Assembly (NCBI GenBank): GCA_023231005.1
Contig: JALNWG010000009.1
Location: 1-64,000 of the forward strand
Direction of reading: 5' to 3'
Source: Bacteroidales bacterium
GTDB taxonomy: Bacteria; Bacteroidota; Bacteroidia; Bacteroidales; FEN-979
Length of the DNA stretch: 64,000 nucleotides
Shown: piece after piece, positions 16,925 through 25,145 of the stretch
Position numbering within the stretch: position 1 is the stretch's first letter
How the letters are laid out: every line of letters begins with the position of its first letter
Notes under the pieces: model-generated
Databases searched by the model: none
The model's input: only the letters and a program-made list of their open reading frames with translations
Told to the model about the DNA's origin: nothing
Program-made: the position numbers and the translations under genes

Positions 16925-17899
16925 CTATTTGCAATATTTGATAATCAATTCTTTAGAAGCATCGAGACCATACGTAACAGCAACCTGCCAATCCTCACAT
17001 GCTCCATTCAAATCACCGAGGGCATGTTTTACCCTTCCTCTATTATCATAAGCATCGGCATATTTACTATTCAAGCTGATCGCTTTATTTAAATCAGAGA
17101 GCGCTGACTGGAAATCTTTTAACATTATTTTTGCAGCAGCCCTGTTATTATAGGCAGAAGCATTATCAGGATTCTGTTTAAGAGCCTCATCATAGTCCAA
17201 AATAGCGCCTTGATAATCCTGAACATAATGCCGCATCATTCCACGGTTCGTATAAATATCCGGGTAATTAGGATTTAGCCTTACAACTTCATCATAATTT
17301 TCAAGAGCCCCTTTGAAGTCTTTGTTCATGAAAAGCAATGCAGCCATATAGTTAAAAGCAATCGGGTTCCTTCGTTCTTTCTCAAGAAAAACATCCAAAT
17401 CTTCTTTTGCTCCCTGATAATCATTCGTTTCGAAACGGCAGACACCACGGACAAAATAAGCCTGGATGGCAGCAGAAAAGAGTTTAATAGCTTCTGTTTC
17501 ATCCTGAATAGCAAATTCATAATTTCCTAACATTTGATAAGCATACCCTCGTTTAATATAAGTGTCAGGTTTTTGTGAAAGGTCAAGCGATTTGGTAAAA
17601 TCAACGACAGCTCCTTCATAATCTCCATTTTTCCCCTTTTTTGAGCCTTCAACCATAAAATTGGCTGCTTTTACTTCAATGGGGCTCATGGTATTGGATG
17701 GTTTTTGTCCATTAAACATCTTTTCCTTCGAATAAGAGTTCAATGCCCTTTTGTTTGGATCCGTAGTATCGGGTTTCACTGGTTTAATTTTTATAACCCG
17801 TTGCTGACCTTCGGACGACTTTTTCGAAGATTGTTGAGCAAATGCAGGAAACACGATGGAGGAAATGAATAAAATTGAAATTAGTTTCAGATATTTCAT
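16925..17899 (-). CDS. Secreted TPR protein, paralogue of its neighbour
   Basis: The 324-residue protein has a signal peptide ending AFAQQ, a basic/proline linker to about residue 75, and about six TPR units with the NRG and AIxLN patterns. The tail GDLNGACEDWQVAVTYG plus terminal Cys resembles that of the gene just downstream. The two are probably an old tandem duplication. A -7 box at 17925-17932 lies 26 bp upstream of the ATG. Confidence 0.85.
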   Translation of the reverse strand: MKYLKLISILFISSIVFPAFAQQSSKKSSEGQQRVIKIKPVKPDTTDPNKRALNSYSKEKMFNGQKPSNTMSPIEVKAANFMVEGSKKGKNGDYEGAVVDFTKSLDLSQKPDTYIKRGYAYQMLGNYEFAIQDETEAIKLFSAAIQAYFVRGVCRFETNDYQGAKEDLDVFLEKERRNPIAFNYMAALLFMNKDFKGALENYDEVVRLNPNYPDIYTNRGMMRHYVQDYQGAILDYDEALKQNPDNASAYNNRAAAKIMLKDFQSALSDLNKAISLNSKYADAYDNRGRVKHALGDLNGACEDWQVAVTYGLDASKELIIKYCK

Positions 17900-17924
17900 C
17901 AGTCTTGAATTAAAATTTCATTAC

Positions 17925-17932
17925 CAAAAATA
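17925..17932 (-). promoter_or_regulatory. -7 element of the TPR-TPR(-comEC) unit
   Basis: TATTTTTG on minus is an exact -7 box; initiation would fall near 17919, about 20 nt before the ATG. It sits in the 40-bp gap after lpxB. No clear -33 box. Confidence 0.4.
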
Positions 17933-17939
17933 CATTGAT

Positions 17940-19067
17940 TTAAACTTTCTTTTTCATCAAATATTGTACCATAAGATGTGCCGCCCTTTCAGAAGCCCCG
18001 CTGCCTCCAAGTCGATTTTTTATTTCCTGATAATCCCGGATGATCCTTTTTCTGTTTGCACCATCTTTCAAAATGCTTTTCAGGGATTTTATCAGATGGG
18101 GTTTATTCAAGTCACTTTGGATCAACTCTTCTACTACTTTTTTTTCCGCAATAAGATTCACTAAGGATATAAATTTTATTTTAACTACCCATCGAGCAAT
18201 GAGATATGAAAAATAGTTTCCTCGATAACAAACAACCTGAGGCACCTCCATTAAAGCAGTTTCCAAAGTAGCTGTACCAGATGTCACCAAAGCTGCTTCT
18301 GAATGATGTAACAAATCGTACGTTTGGTTGAACACAACGCGAACCTCTGTTATCCGTGTCCAGGCTTCATAGAATTGTTGTGGAATACCAGGAGCTGCGG
18401 CAATAACAAATTGATAATCAGGAAAATAATCCTTAACTGAAAGCATATCATGAAGCATTTTCTCAATTTCCATCTTGCGGCTCCCGGGCAGCAATGCAAT
18501 AATGGGGTGGTTGGTTAGGGAATTCCTTAATCGAAAATCGGAGGAGGCAGCATTTGCCATTCTTTCACAAATCACATCCAGTAATGGGTGGCCAATAAAG
18601 TCAACCGGATATTTGTATTTGGCATAAAATTCCTTTTCGAAAGGGAGTATGACGAACATTCTATCCACATATTTTTTGATTGTTTTAACACGTGATGATC
18701 GCCATGCCCATAATTGAGGAGAAATATAATAAAAAACACGAATTCCATGTTTACTTGCAAATTTTGCCATACGAAGATTAAATCCCGGGTAATCAATCAA
18801 AATCAGAGCATCGGGTTTGTAATTCAGGATATCTCGTTCACAAAACCGGAAATTTTTAAGGATGACCGGAAGATGAATTGCAACCTCCATAAAGCCCATA
18901 AAAGCAAGATTCCTGTAATGTTTCACCAATTCTGCTCCCTGATCATGCATAAGGTCACCACCCCACGCTCTGAATGTAGCTTGAGGGTCTTCGACCTTCA
19001 ATGCTTTCATCAGAAAAGAGGCATGTAGATCGCCTGACGCTTCCCCGGCAATGAGATAATATCGCAT
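17940..19067 (-). CDS. lpxB: Lipid-A-disaccharide synthase
   Basis: The 375-residue protein opens with YYLIAGEASGDLHASFLMKAL, the LpxB hallmark, has LLPGSRKMEIEKML in the middle and the GTATLETALMEVP acceptor/UDP motif later. Length is usual for LpxB. It joins UDP-diacylglucosamine and lipid X to form the lipid A disaccharide at the inner membrane. Its ATG shares a base with the surE stop (TAATG), so the two are translationally coupled. Confidence 0.95.
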   Translation of the reverse strand: MRYYLIAGEASGDLHASFLMKALKVEDPQATFRAWGGDLMHDQGAELVKHYRNLAFMGFMEVAIHLPVILKNFRFCERDILNYKPDALILIDYPGFNLRMAKFASKHGIRVFYYISPQLWAWRSSRVKTIKKYVDRMFVILPFEKEFYAKYKYPVDFIGHPLLDVICERMANAASSDFRLRNSLTNHPIIALLPGSRKMEIEKMLHDMLSVKDYFPDYQFVIAAAPGIPQQFYEAWTRITEVRVVFNQTYDLLHHSEAALVTSGTATLETALMEVPQVVCYRGNYFSYLIARWVVKIKFISLVNLIAEKKVVEELIQSDLNKPHLIKSLKSILKDGANRKRIIRDYQEIKNRLGGSGASERAAHLMVQYLMKKKV

Positions 19068-19834
19068 TAAAACCAGCTCTTTATTGATTTCAAAATCACA
19101 ATAGGGGCTGTAAGGTCAAGTTGTACAGGGACAACGGAAACGTAATTATTATCAAGTGCCCACTGGTCGGTATCCTGACCATTACCGATATTGACAAATA
19201 CCCCTTTCATCCAATAGTATTTTCTTCCATTTGGATCTTCTCGTTCATCAAAATCCTCTTGCCAGGTACCTTCCGATTGACGACAAACCTTAATCCCCCG
19301 GATTGATTTATAGGAAATATCTGGAATATTTACATTGAGGCAAATTCCCGATGGTAAACCATGTTCAATTACCTTACCGACGATTGTCTGGACAATTTTC
19401 TCAGAGGGTTTAAAATCAGCATTTAAACTGTAGTTTGAAAGCGAAAATCCCACCGAAGGGACACCTGCTAAAGCTCCTTCCAGAACAGCTGCCATGGTTC
19501 CTGAATAGACAATGTTGATCGATGCATTGGTTCCATGGTTAATCCCGGAAAAGAGAAAATCTGGTCGGCGTTTCATCACAATTTTAAAAGCGAGTTTAAC
19601 ACAATCGGCGGGAGTCCCATTACAGCAGTACTCTTCATAATCTTTTTCTTTTGTGATTAAATCCAGACGCAATGGATGGGCAATCGTAACAGCATGGGCA
19701 GTACCGGACTGAGGGCGATCTGGAGCCACAACCACAACTTTTCCGTAAGGTCGGATATAATTAATAAGCGCACGAATTCCTGAAGATTTCACTCCATCAT
19801 CGTTCGTAATAAGGATCAATGGTTTTTTATTCAT
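19067..19834 (-). CDS. surE: 5'/3'-nucleotidase SurE
   Basis: The 255-residue protein starts with ILITNDDGVKSSGI, has VVVAPDRPQSGTAHAVT and GTPADCVKLA, all diagnostic of SurE. The two Asp after Asn near residue 11-12 bind the catalytic metal. SurE dephosphorylates nucleoside monophosphates and is linked to stationary-phase survival. It is first in a surE-lpxB unit, with a -7 box at 19877-19884. Confidence 0.95.
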   Translation of the reverse strand: MNKKPLILITNDDGVKSSGIRALINYIRPYGKVVVVAPDRPQSGTAHAVTIAHPLRLDLITKEKDYEEYCCNGTPADCVKLAFKIVMKRRPDFLFSGINHGTNASINIVYSGTMAAVLEGALAGVPSVGFSLSNYSLNADFKPSEKIVQTIVGKVIEHGLPSGICLNVNIPDISYKSIRGIKVCRQSEGTWQEDFDEREDPNGRKYYWMKGVFVNIGNGQDTDQWALDNNYVSVVPVQLDLTAPIVILKSIKSWF

Positions 19835-19873
19835 GCATTAATTTTAGCAATCGAAAACAAGACTTAAAAAGTT

Positions 19874-19905
19874 TTTCAAAATTAGGAATAATTCCTGTAG
19901 CTTTG
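19874..19905 (+). promoter_or_regulatory. Promoter of the secreted NPGFE-type protein
   Basis: TTTC at 19874-19877, a 20-bp spacer and TAGCTTTG at 19898-19905 match the consensus with one mismatch. Initiation near 19912 leaves about 19 nt before the ATG at 19931. Confidence 0.55.
19877..19884 (-). promoter_or_regulatory. -7 element of surE-lpxB
   Basis: TAATTTTG on minus, exact -7 consensus, about 43 bp before the surE ATG. It overlaps the -33/-7 spacer of the divergent promoter at 19874-19905. Confidence 0.4.
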
Positions 19906-19930
19906 AGGGTTTCAACTTCAAAATCAACTC

Positions 19931-20644
19931 ATGTCGCGATTCTTACTCTTTCTATTTCTCCTCGTTCCATACACTTTTTTTGCCCAAAATCTGATTTTGA
20001 ATCCTGGTTTTGAACAAAACAGGGGATGTCCAGAAAAACCGGGTCAAATAAATTTGGCCAATCATTGGTTTAGTCCCAATATAGGAACCCCAGATTACTT
20101 TCATACTTGCAGCCCAGGGCTCGATTATGGCACAGAATTCAATAAAAAGGGAGGGCGGCTCCCTCATTCCGGCATGGGGTATGCCGGATTACAGTTTTAT
20201 TGTATGAACCGGAATGAATATTATGAATACATGGAGAACCTCCTGGACACTGCGCTTGCGCCTGGTGCACTTTATTGTATCCAAGTATTTGTGAGTCTGG
20301 CTAAAGCCAATTATGCATTCAAGGAACTTGGAGCAGTAGCATCGGTAAATGAGATTAAAACCTCTTCATCAAAAAAAATGATACTTCCGTATACTCCGTT
20401 GAAAAACGGACAGTATCTTGATGATCAAAATGGGTGGATCCAGATTTGTGGATTTTTTAAAGCAAAAGGAAATGAACGATTTATAACCTTGGGCGATTTT
20501 CAAAAAGGCGACGAGTTTTGGAATATTGACCTCCGGTCAACAACCGACTCGGTTTTCAAATCATCATACTATTTTATTGATGATGTTCTCCTTGTGAAGA
20601 TCAATGATTCCACCGAATGCAAATGTAACCCAGGAACAAGGTAG
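19931..20644 (+). CDS. Secreted protein with N-terminal NPGFE-type domain
   Basis: The 237-residue protein has a signal peptide ending FFAQ, then NLILNPGFEQ, CPEK, a WFSPN/GTPDYFHTC segment and YAGLQFY. This pattern occurs in Bacteroidota surface proteins as a carbohydrate-binding-like beta-sandwich, often fused to OmpA or sorting domains; here it stands alone. The C-terminus ends with CKCNPGTR, with no sorting domain. Function unknown; likely exported to the periplasm or surface. Converges on maf with a 2-bp gap. Confidence 0.75.
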   Translation: MSRFLLFLFLLVPYTFFAQNLILNPGFEQNRGCPEKPGQINLANHWFSPNIGTPDYFHTCSPGLDYGTEFNKKGGRLPHSGMGYAGLQFYCMNRNEYYEYMENLLDTALAPGALYCIQVFVSLAKANYAFKELGAVASVNEIKTSSSKKMILPYTPLKNGQYLDDQNGWIQICGFFKAKGNERFITLGDFQKGDEFWNIDLRSTTDSVFKSSYYFIDDVLLVKINDSTECKCNPGTR

Positions 20645-20646
20645 CG

Positions 20647-21231
20647 TTAGAATTTCAATAATTCCTCATACAATTCTTTCACAGGAAGTCCCATTACATT
20701 GAAGAAGGATCCTTCAATTTTACTGATCCCGATATACCCTATCCACTCCTGGACTCCATATCCACCTGCTTTGTCAAAAGGCTGAAAATTATCAATATAG
20801 TAATCAATTTCTTCCATACTTAATGCTTTAAAAGTAACAGAAGACCTGACATAGAAGGATTTTCTCTTTGTCTTTGATTGTAAACAAACTGCAGTGATAA
20901 CATGGTGTGTCTTGTCAGAGAGCTTCTGTAACATTTTTACAGCCTCTGTATAATTTGCAGGTTTTCCAAGAATTTCCTGATTGAGCTCCACAATGGTATC
21001 AGCAGTAATGATTATCTGTTTTTCATCCATACGTGAAAGATCGAAACTATTGGCCTTAAGTTCAGCAAGAAAAAGCGCTACTTTTTCGGGCAATAGACCT
21101 TCGGGAAAGTCCTCAACAACATGACTGGGTCTGATTTCAAAATCGATACCCAATTCTTTCAATAAATATTGCCTGCGCGGTGATTGTGAAGCTAATATGA
21201 TATGACGTTCAGCAAGTCGATGGTTAATCAT
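20647..21231 (-). CDS. maf: Maf-type nucleotide pyrophosphatase
   Basis: The 194-residue protein has the Maf start ILASQSPRRQYLL, the ITADTIVELN motif with the catalytic Asp near residue 74, and DKAGGYGVQE near 155. Length fits. Maf proteins hydrolyse dTTP/UTP or modified nucleotides to monophosphates. It ends a four-gene unit (DUF2520, KdsC-type, UbiA-type, maf) and starts 6 bp after the UbiA-type gene. Confidence 0.93.
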   Translation of the reverse strand: MINHRLAERHIILASQSPRRQYLLKELGIDFEIRPSHVVEDFPEGLLPEKVALFLAELKANSFDLSRMDEKQIIITADTIVELNQEILGKPANYTEAVKMLQKLSDKTHHVITAVCLQSKTKRKSFYVRSSVTFKALSMEEIDYYIDNFQPFDKAGGYGVQEWIGYIGISKIEGSFFNVMGLPVKELYEELLKF

Positions 21232-21237
21232 TTTGTT

Positions 21238-22212
21238 TCAATTTGTAATGAAAATTATTTCGAGAGAGAGAACTCCGGCAACCATAATAAGTTTACACAG
21301 ACTGCTAAGGAAATGATAGTCGGCTTTTTCTTTGGCCAGAAAGAGTTTAACAAAGAGATATATGGCAGGTAATTGAACGGTAAGCATAAAATACCAAAAA
21401 ACCATATTCCAATTCAACCTAAACAGGATTAATTGACCATAAGCCAGTACCAGAATCGTGGCTAAGATTATAACAGCAATAATGTATTTGCTGATATTCA
21501 GTCCAAAAACGATGGGGATGGTCCGGCAATCATAGGTTTTATCACCTATAAAATCCTCCATATCCTTTATAATCTCACGGACCAGTGTTATCAGAAAAGC
21601 AAAGAAAGTGTATATCAGGAAAACTTTAGAAACCCAAATTAAGGTTGGCAAATTATTCGCAAAAATGGGAGCATTTAGGCGTAACCAGAAAAATTCATAG
21701 AGCCAGATAATAAGGATTACGAAAGCAGAAAGAGCAGATACAATGAAATTTCCCCAAAACAGGACTCGCTTATATTTAGCCGAATATATCCATAATAATC
21801 CGGAAATAAATGGAAAAATCAGACCAAAAGTTAAAGCTTTGATTCTGAATGCCAGATAAAATCCGAATAAAATGGCAATACAATTTAAGATTATATGCAA
21901 TTTAATAGCTCCACGAGCTGTAATTAGCCTGTCTACAACAATTTTGTCAGGTCGGTTAATTGCATCAATCTGCCTATCGAAATAGTCATTGATAACATAT
22001 CCTCCGATGGCAATTAACAGCGTAGTAATGACGAGGATAACAAAATCCGGCAGGGGGCTTATTGCATCGGGGTTTTGACTATAAAGGAAGGGCTGTACAA
22101 TGCAGTACCGCAATAAAAATTGGGTAAGAATAATAATAAGAAGATTGGGAATTCTGATAAATCTTCCAACAGGTTTTATCCATTTACTCAAGCCTGCTAA
22201 TGTTAATTTCAT
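21238..22212 (-). CDS. UbiA-family prenyltransferase
   Basis: The 324-residue protein has eight to nine hydrophobic segments and two Asp-rich motifs: NDYFDRQIDAINRPDK near 75-90 and DMEDFIGDKTYDCRTIP near 220-235. These bind the prenyl diphosphate through Mg2+. In Bacteroidota such genes are usually annotated as geranylgeranylglycerol-phosphate geranylgeranyltransferase-like; the true acceptor is unsure. It lies between the KdsC-type and maf genes in one unit. Confidence 0.88.
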   Translation of the reverse strand: MKLTLAGLSKWIKPVGRFIRIPNLLIIILTQFLLRYCIVQPFLYSQNPDAISPLPDFVILVITTLLIAIGGYVINDYFDRQIDAINRPDKIVVDRLITARGAIKLHIILNCIAILFGFYLAFRIKALTFGLIFPFISGLLWIYSAKYKRVLFWGNFIVSALSAFVILIIWLYEFFWLRLNAPIFANNLPTLIWVSKVFLIYTFFAFLITLVREIIKDMEDFIGDKTYDCRTIPIVFGLNISKYIIAVIILATILVLAYGQLILFRLNWNMVFWYFMLTVQLPAIYLFVKLFLAKEKADYHFLSSLCKLIMVAGVLSLEIIFITN

Positions 22213-22239
22213 ACGTCACAAATTATAAATAACAAATTG

Positions 22240-22761
22240 CTACCAATGATACGCATCATCATTCATCCATTTACCCTGAACTTTAAGTACTTGCTCGATG
22301 ACATCGCGCACACATCCTTTCCCTCCACAAAGATGAGAGATATATTTTGAAATAGCTTGAATTTCCTGGGCCGCATCAGCCGGGCAGGTAGGAACTCCTA
22401 CTTCAAGCATCACCTCATAATCCGGAATATCGTCACCCATATACAAGACTTGAGTTGGATGAAGGTTATTTTTCAGGATATACTCTTTAAACATATCACT
22501 CTTTTTTTCCACTCCAAGAAAAACATCGTCAATCTGCAACGATTTCAAACGATGTATCATTGATTCGGAACGGGCCCCGGAAATCACGGCTACTTTATAT
22601 CCTTTTTTTTTAGCCAATTGAAGCGCATAGCCATCTTTTACATTCGAGATACGATATGCATCTCCACCGGAAGTCATCACAATACTTCCATCGGTAAGTA
22701 CTCCATCATAATCAAAGATAAACGTATTGATATCTTTTAACAGTTCTTTATAATTTGTCAT
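22240..22761 (-). CDS. kdsC: KdsC-type HAD phosphatase
   Basis: The 173-residue protein has the HAD nucleophile motif FIFDYDGVLTDGS (first Asp near 18) and later YMGDDIPDYEVM with the metal-binding aspartates. A cap domain is lacking, as in KdsC. It would remove phosphate from KDO-8-phosphate for LPS core synthesis, in keeping with lpxB nearby. It overlaps the DUF2520 gene by 14 bp. Specificity for KDO-8-P is inferred from family resemblance. Confidence 0.88.
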   Translation of the reverse strand: MTNYKELLKDINTFIFDYDGVLTDGSIVMTSGGDAYRISNVKDGYALQLAKKKGYKVAVISGARSESMIHRLKSLQIDDVFLGVEKKSDMFKEYILKNNLHPTQVLYMGDDIPDYEVMLEVGVPTCPADAAQEIQAISKYISHLCGGKGCVRDVIEQVLKVQGKWMNDDAYHW

Positions 22762-23545
22762 GTGAGTGTTTATATTGAATAATACCGTTACTTATCAGGG
22801 TATACAATTCCTGGTAAAGTTTGTCATTTTTAAGTAAAATCCGGTGTTCCTCTATAATATTTCTATCTTCTCTGACGGCCGGACCGGTTTGAAAAAGGAA
22901 CAAATTGTGATATTTTGTATTGTGACTTATTTTAACGATTAAAGGATGTAATAAGTCGAGAGGTAAATCATATTGGTTCAATAAATCTTCTGCAATAGTA
23001 TACATGAAATTTGTAAAATTACCGGCAAAAACAGCAGAGAGATGGAGAATTTTTCTTTTCCTGCTTTCGATCACATGGACATTGTTACTAAGTTTTTCCG
23101 CTAACATTTTCAATTTTCTTTCTGTAGCAGGGTTGTTACCCTCAATGCAAACAGGGATATCCTTAAACTGTCTGCTTTTAGATCTAATAAAAGTCTGCAA
23201 TGGATATAACACTCCATAATGGGATGAAACATCTTTCAGGATATCCATTCCGAGAGTCCCCGAAGTATGAACAACCAGCTTGTTTTTGAGATGCAGTTTC
23301 GGAATAATTTTCACAAGAGCATGGTCGCTCACCGAGCAGATGTACAAATCAGCATTTTGGGTTAACTTATCGATATTATCGATATAAACCGCATGAGTTT
23401 TTTTAGCTAATAATTTTCCTCTTTCAGGCGTTCGGTTACATATCTGTAGAATTTGTGCTCCAGCTTTCATCAAAGCAAAACCAAGATTTGTCGCAAGATT
23501 TCCCGCACCTATGATAACCACGCTAATTATTTCATTATTCACCAC
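22748..23545 (-). CDS. Rossmann-fold/DUF2520 protein
   Basis: The protein has an N-terminal NAD(P)-binding Rossmann motif (VVIIGAGNLATNLG) like ProC-type oxidoreductases, and a C-terminal DUF2520 helical domain with AVFAGNFTNFMY. I place the start at GTG 23545 (a second GTG follows at once), giving about 265 residues. A longer frame opens at TTG 23596, but an exact -7 box at 23570-23577 would start the RNA inside it. Reaction unknown. First gene of the DUF2520-kdsC-ubiA-maf unit. Confidence 0.82.
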   Translation of the reverse strand: MVNNEIISVVIIGAGNLATNLGFALMKAGAQILQICNRTPERGKLLAKKTHAVYIDNIDKLTQNADLYICSVSDHALVKIIPKLHLKNKLVVHTSGTLGMDILKDVSSHYGVLYPLQTFIRSKSRQFKDIPVCIEGNNPATERKLKMLAEKLSNNVHVIESRKRKILHLSAVFAGNFTNFMYTIAEDLLNQYDLPLDLLHPLIVKISHNTKYHNLFLFQTGPAVREDRNIIEEHRILLKNDKLYQELYTLISNGIIQYKHSHDKL

Positions 23546-23569
23546 GCCATAATTTTTTCGATAAAAATA

Positions 23570-23577
23570 CAAATATA
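23570..23577 (-). promoter_or_regulatory. -7 element of the DUF2520-kdsC-ubiA-maf unit
   Basis: TATATTTG on minus matches TAnnTTTG exactly. Initiation near 23563 leaves a leader of about 18 nt to the GTG at 23545, and decides against the TTG start at 23596. An ATTG lies 16-17 bp upstream, slightly too close for a standard -33. Confidence 0.5.
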
Positions 23578-23635
23578 AGGTTATACCTTCGTACAATCTT
23601 CACGATAAACATTGATATCAATAAAAGAATTCTAT

Positions 23636-24826
23636 ATGAAAAAACGCTGTATCCTTCTGCTCATTGCATTGGTTTTATTGATTCCGAGCAGTTTTTCACA
23701 GAACCGTTCCATTGTATTTTTAGAAAAGCCATGGTCAGAGATTGTTTCTATTGCAAAGGACCAGAACAAACTCATATTCCTTGATGCATTTGCCTCCTGG
23801 TGTGGCCCCTGTAAATGGATGGGAACCCACATGTTTACAAATGACACCGTGGCAGATTATTATAATCAAAACTTCATTTGCGCTCATTTGGATATGGAAA
23901 AAGGAGAAGGTCCCGAACTTTCAGCAAAATATCAGGTAAGGGCCTATCCAACCTTATTGTTTATCAATGGTAATGGGGAGTTGATCCATAAGCAGGTTGG
24001 TGCTCCACAACATGTATTGAATTATATTGAAATGGGAAAGGTAGCCCTCACTCCTGGTCAAGGATTTACAGCATATATTAAACAATATGAAACTGGGAAC
24101 AGAGATCCGAAGTTCATGTTCGGTTATTTTGAGCGACTTCAGAACGCTTATATACCGATAAGAATTCCTTTACAGGAATATTTTGCATCACAACCTGAAG
24201 ATGCCTTGATGAATCCACTCAACTGGAATATTTTCTTTCGTTATACACAGGATATGGATTCGAAAGAGTTCAAATATCTTTTAAAAAACATGCACACTTT
24301 TGAAAAAATTCACGGGGTTGATTCTGTCAACTCAAAAATATTTATGGTCTTCAGCCAGGTTTTGAGTGGTCTATCGCGAAGTAAATCTTTTACTGAAGAC
24401 AATTATAAAGCATTAAAACAAAAAATCCGGGATACAGGGTACCCGGAGGTAGAAAAGATCTTCTTTACTTCCGATTTATCCCTCTATCAATCACAGGGGG
24501 ATATTAGTAAATATCTTACTTTAGCCGTAAAAGACCTCGACAAGTATTATGGAATGGATTATTCCATGTTGAATCAGGTAGCGTGGAATTTTTTTCAAAT
24601 ATCGACGGATCAGAAACAATTGGAAAAAGCGGCTGAATGGGCAAAAAAATCGATAGAAATCAACAGTATTCCTGAGAATAACGATACGTATGCCAACCTG
24701 ATGTTTAAATCGGGAAACAAAAAAGAGGCTGAAAAATATGAATCAGCCGCAATAAAGCTAGCAAAAAAAGCCAGAATTGAAACGAAGGAGTATGAAGAAA
24801 ACCTGAAAAAATTTCAGGGAAATTAA
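23636..24826 (+). CDS. Secreted thioredoxin-fold protein with long C-terminal region
   Basis: From the ATG at 23636 the 396-residue protein has a signal peptide (MKKRCILLLIALVLLIPSSF, then SQNR). A thioredoxin fold follows with FASWCGPCKWMG (CGPC near 58-61) and YQVRAYPTLLFINGNG. The remaining 260 residues are helical with a TPR-like end (AAEWAKKSIEIN, then TYANLMFKSG). The redox motif suggests disulfide handling in the periplasm. It converges on the DUF3467 gene and the two stop codons share a TTAA. Confidence 0.87.
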   Translation: MKKRCILLLIALVLLIPSSFSQNRSIVFLEKPWSEIVSIAKDQNKLIFLDAFASWCGPCKWMGTHMFTNDTVADYYNQNFICAHLDMEKGEGPELSAKYQVRAYPTLLFINGNGELIHKQVGAPQHVLNYIEMGKVALTPGQGFTAYIKQYETGNRDPKFMFGYFERLQNAYIPIRIPLQEYFASQPEDALMNPLNWNIFFRYTQDMDSKEFKYLLKNMHTFEKIHGVDSVNSKIFMVFSQVLSGLSRSKSFTEDNYKALKQKIRDTGYPEVEKIFFTSDLSLYQSQGDISKYLTLAVKDLDKYYGMDYSMLNQVAWNFFQISTDQKQLEKAAEWAKKSIEINSIPENNDTYANLMFKSGNKKEAEKYESAAIKLAKKARIETKEYEENLKKFQGN

Positions 24827-25134
24827 GCTTGAGCTGTTGGCATTGGAAGATTATAAGAGATTTCTCCCTCGGTATCTTTTATCTCCCCATGAATTGCTTC
24901 ATATTTTGCCACATTTTCCTTCAGTGCCTTATAGAGTCTTTTAGCATGTTGAGGTGTAAGAATAATGCGTGCTTTGACTTTTGCTTTTGGAACTCCTGGC
25001 ATCATTTTAACAAAATCAACAATGAATTCAGCCGGAGAGTGGGTGATAATGGCCAGGTTTGAATAAATACCTTCACCCACTTCATCAGAAATTTCAATAT
25101 TGATTTGGTTCATTGGATTTTTATTATCCTGCAT
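24823..25134 (-). CDS. DUF3467 protein downstream of rpoC
   Basis: The 103-residue protein has INIEISDEVGEGIYSNLA and the HSPAEFIVDF core of DUF3467, then AKVKARIILTPQHAKRL. It lies 11 bp after rpoC and is likely co-transcribed; this position is usual in Bacteroidota. No function is established that I know of. It may bind a partner through its beta-rich core. Confidence 0.88.
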   Translation of the reverse strand: MQDNKNPMNQINIEISDEVGEGIYSNLAIITHSPAEFIVDFVKMMPGVPKAKVKARIILTPQHAKRLYKALKENVAKYEAIHGEIKDTEGEISYNLPMPTAQA

Positions 25135-25145
25135 ATATCAAAGTA

